From Chloroflexota bacterium (GTDB lineage Bacteria > Chloroflexota > Anaerolineae > Promineifilales > Promineifilaceae), in NCBI GenBank assembly GCA_017993775.1, contig JAGOMA010000010.1, positions 62,001 to 126,000 on the forward strand: a DNA stretch of 64,000 bases, written 5' to 3'. The notes under the pieces were generated by a model that saw only the letters and a list, made by a program, of their open reading frames with translations, was not told where the DNA came from and made no database searches. A program made the position numbers and the translations under genes. This document shows, one piece after another, positions 61,979 through 64,000 of this stretch (position 1 is the first letter of the stretch; each line of letters begins with the position of its first letter).

Positions 61979-64000
61979 CAGGCAGGCTCCAATTCAAATA
62001 CGTTTTCAACGGCAATGGCCTCAACCATCGCCTCATACTGCTTCAGCGTCCAGCCTTGTAGATCGATGGCGCGGTTGGGGCACGCCCCGACACACACGCC
62101 GCAGCCAGCACAGTTAGCCGGACTGACAACGGCCGTTACCCGTTCCGTCCCCTTCACCATCACCGGCTGCATAGAAATGGCCTCTTCATAACAGCATTCC
62201 TTGATACATTCGCCGCTGCCATCACACAACTCCGGGTTGACAATAGCCACAAACGGTTCCAGTTCTACGTAACCTTGTCCCAGCAAAACGGCCACTTTTG
62301 CCGCCGCCGCCGAAGCCGCCGCACAACTTTCCTGGATATTCATCGGCCCTTGGGCCGTGCCGGCGAGCAAAACACCGGGAACGGCCGTTTCCACCGGCCT
62401 TAATTTGGGATGTACTTCCGCCAGGAAGCGGTCGGTACCGGCGTTGATTTTGAGCAACTTGATCATGTCGTCTACCGGATTAGGCATCATGCCCACCGCC
62501 AGCACCACCAGGTCCACCGGCAGCTCCAGCGACTGACCCCAGGTCAGATAATCCGTCACCCGCACCAGCGCCGGATGCTCCTCGCCGGCAGGCGCGGCCA
62601 TCACCTCCGGCAGTTCATCGTCATGGAAGCGCAAAAAGCGCACTCTGTTTTCCGACGCCAATTTGTAATAGGTTTCATGTCCCCGGCCGTAGGTACGAAT
62701 ATCTTCATACACGTCATAAATATTGACGGCGGGATACCGTTCGTGCAGTTCGCGGGTGGCTTGCAGCGTCGCCGTGCAGCACACCCGCGAGCAGTAATTG
62801 TTTACCTGCCCGTCTGGCTGCGGCTTGTTCAGCCCATCCAGTTGGCGGCTGCCCACACAATGCACAAAGGCGATGTTTTTGACGGCACGGCCGTTAAATG
62901 CCAGCGTCTCCCCTTTCTCCGCCAAAGCCAGCAAACGGATAAACGCGGGCAGCGTGATCACCTCAGGCAGCACGCCATACCCATATTCGCCGACGAAGGG
63001 TTCATAAGGCTTAAAACCAGTCGCCACGACCACCGCCCCCACCGCCAGATGGAACGTCTTCGGCTTGTTTTCCAAATAAAGCGGCTCGCCGTTTATCTCC
63101 AGGCAGCCATCTTCGTAATGAGTCCAGTCGACGGCAGGTGTGGCCGGATAACAGCCCGGATAAGGCTGATAAAGTACCGACCGACTTATCAGCCCATAGT
63201 TAAATTCATCCGGCAGATTGGCAGGGGCAACTTCTTGGACGGCCGTTGCCCTATCGTCGCTGAGTCCGCGAGACTGCTGGCAAATTTGCACCTGAAAATC
63301 ACCCACCACGCCTTGCACGCCAACCAGTTCCGCCTGCGTGTAAAGCGTGATGTTCGCATGGCTGACAACCCGTTGGATCAACACATTCAACAGCTCACGC
63401 GCCCCGTCGCCAGTCGGAAAGACCTGTTCCAATTGGGCCATATGCCCGCCCAGAAACGGACTTTTTTCAATCAACGTAACCTTGATGCCGCGCCGGGCAA
63501 TGTCGAGCGCCGCACGCAAACCGGCCACGCCGCCGCCAATGACCAACGCATGTTTTTGCGCCTTCAGGTGAATGGGTTCCAGCGGCTCCAACAACCGCGC
63601 TTTGGCAACCCCCGCCGCCAACAGCCGGATGGCTTTGGCGGTAGCGCCGTCGGGATCATCGTGGTGTACCCAGCTATCTTGTTCCCGGATGCCCACATGG
63701 TTGTAAAAATAGGGATTCAGACCAGCGCGGGCGACCGTGCCGCGAAAGGTTTGTTCATGCAAAGAAGGGGCACAAGCGCCGATGACCACCCGGTTGACGC
63801 CTTTCTCTTGAATATCTGCTTCGATGAGCGCTTGCCCGGCATCGGAACACATCGACATATTGGTACGCGAGACGACCACGTTGCCCAGTTCGCCTGCCGC
63901 CTTAACCACGCGAGCGCAGCTCACCACATCACTGATATTGCCGCCACATTGGCAGGTATACACGCCGATGCGAATCTCTTCTGCTGGCAATGGCTCTTTA
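61978..64000 (-). CDS. hdrA: Heterodisulfide reductase subunit A-like (HdrA/QmoA-type) protein, start probably outside window
   Basis: At least 670 residues, continuing in frame to the window edge (a TTG at 63990 is a possible start, but upstream codons stay open). N-terminal cysteine region (YTCQCGGN and MSMCSDAG), FAD-binding IGGGVAGLRAALDIA near 150, an HCVGSR/YCSRVCC cysteine patch near 400-430, and two C-terminal ferredoxin-like sites. The last one is canonical (CAGCGVCVGACPNRA). The first has irregular spacing (CDGSGECIKECC). HdrA is the flavin subunit that can bifurcate electrons. HdrB is not in the window. Confidence 0.88.
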   Translation of the reverse strand, partial: KEPLPAEEIRIGVYTCQCGGNISDVVSCARVVKAAGELGNVVVSRTNMSMCSDAGQALIEADIQEKGVNRVVIGACAPSLHEQTFRGTVARAGLNPYFYNHVGIREQDSWVHHDDPDGATAKAIRLLAAGVAKARLLEPLEPIHLKAQKHALVIGGGVAGLRAALDIARRGIKVTLIEKSPFLGGHMAQLEQVFPTGDGARELLNVLIQRVVSHANITLYTQAELVGVQGVVGDFQVQICQQSRGLSDDRATAVQEVAPANLPDEFNYGLISRSVLYQPYPGCYPATPAVDWTHYEDGCLEINGEPLYLENKPKTFHLAVGAVVVATGFKPYEPFVGEYGYGVLPEVITLPAFIRLLALAEKGETLAFNGRAVKNIAFVHCVGSRQLDGLNKPQPDGQVNNYCSRVCCTATLQATRELHERYPAVNIYDVYEDIRTYGRGHETYYKLASENRVRFLRFHDDELPEVMAAPAGEEHPALVRVTDYLTWGQSLELPVDLVVLAVGMMPNPVDDMIKLLKINAGTDRFLAEVHPKLRPVETAVPGVLLAGTAQGPMNIQESCAAASAAAAKVAVLLGQGYVELEPFVAIVNPELCDGSGECIKECCYEEAISMQPVMVKGTERVTAVVSPANCAGCGVCVGACPNRAIDLQGWTLKQYEAMVEAIAVENVFELEPA

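Overview
The window looks like a chromosome fragment from an uncultured Chloroflexota bacterium, probably of the Anaerolineae. This is an inference from four things: an archaeal-type mevalonate cluster (HMG-CoA reductase, HMG-CoA synthase, thiolase and DUF35 protein), many lipoproteins with Pro/Thr/Glu linkers, MalFG-type sugar importers with no local ATPase, and many glycoside hydrolases and phosphorylases. I see no rRNA, tRNA, CRISPR array, phage or insertion sequence. Two layers of non-genic structure cover the window. The palindrome ACGGCCGT occurs about twice per kilobase in genes and spacers alike. Several families of short palindromic intergenic repeats recur between genes.

Layout. 1-3433: end of HMG-CoA reductase, then HMG-CoA synthase, a thiolase that lacks its catalytic Cys and His, and a DUF35 protein, closed by a terminator. 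3928-7502: an FGE-like lipoprotein and a GH3 beta-glucosidase. 7630-8262: a toxin-antitoxin-like pair in reversed order. 8413-14175: a MacB/Lol-type ABC system (lipoprotein adaptor, FtsX-type permease, two ATPases, one fused to an AbrB-like domain).

14286-39035 is a large carbohydrate locus, nearly all on the minus strand: GH130, ChbG/YdjC deacetylase (plus strand), PIG-V-like glycosyltransferase, a MalFG pair coupled to a GH2 beta-mannosidase, a DUF1269 protein, two GH94 phosphorylases, GH18, a BadF-type (GlcNAc) kinase, GH4, a full SBP-MalF-MalG importer, a ROK kinase, a LacI regulator and a clan GH-A lipoprotein. Three tandem operators precede lacI and one more copy precedes the GH-A/GH94 operon, so a local regulon can be proposed. 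Together the genes suggest uptake and mainly phosphorolytic use of cello-, manno- and chito-oligosaccharides.

39198-51074 holds large membrane or surface proteins: a holin-like/phosphatase fusion, a membrane/propeller-like/phospholipase D fusion, a lipoprotein with several META domains, a second DUF1269 protein and a CtpE-like P-type ATPase with an altered M4 motif. 51485-55696 holds a NYN-LOTUS protein and a row of small enzymes (cupin, APH-like kinase, SRPBCC, Nudix, DUF5946). 55697-57104 is a repeat mosaic followed by a DoxX gene divergent from a LysR regulator.

58299-64000 is a redox/sulfur cluster on the minus strand: HdrA, a small winged-helix protein, a QmoC/HdrC-like iron-sulfur membrane protein, a DsrE-like protein, a NifX-like protein and a thioredoxin-VKOR fusion. 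HdrA probably runs off the window end.
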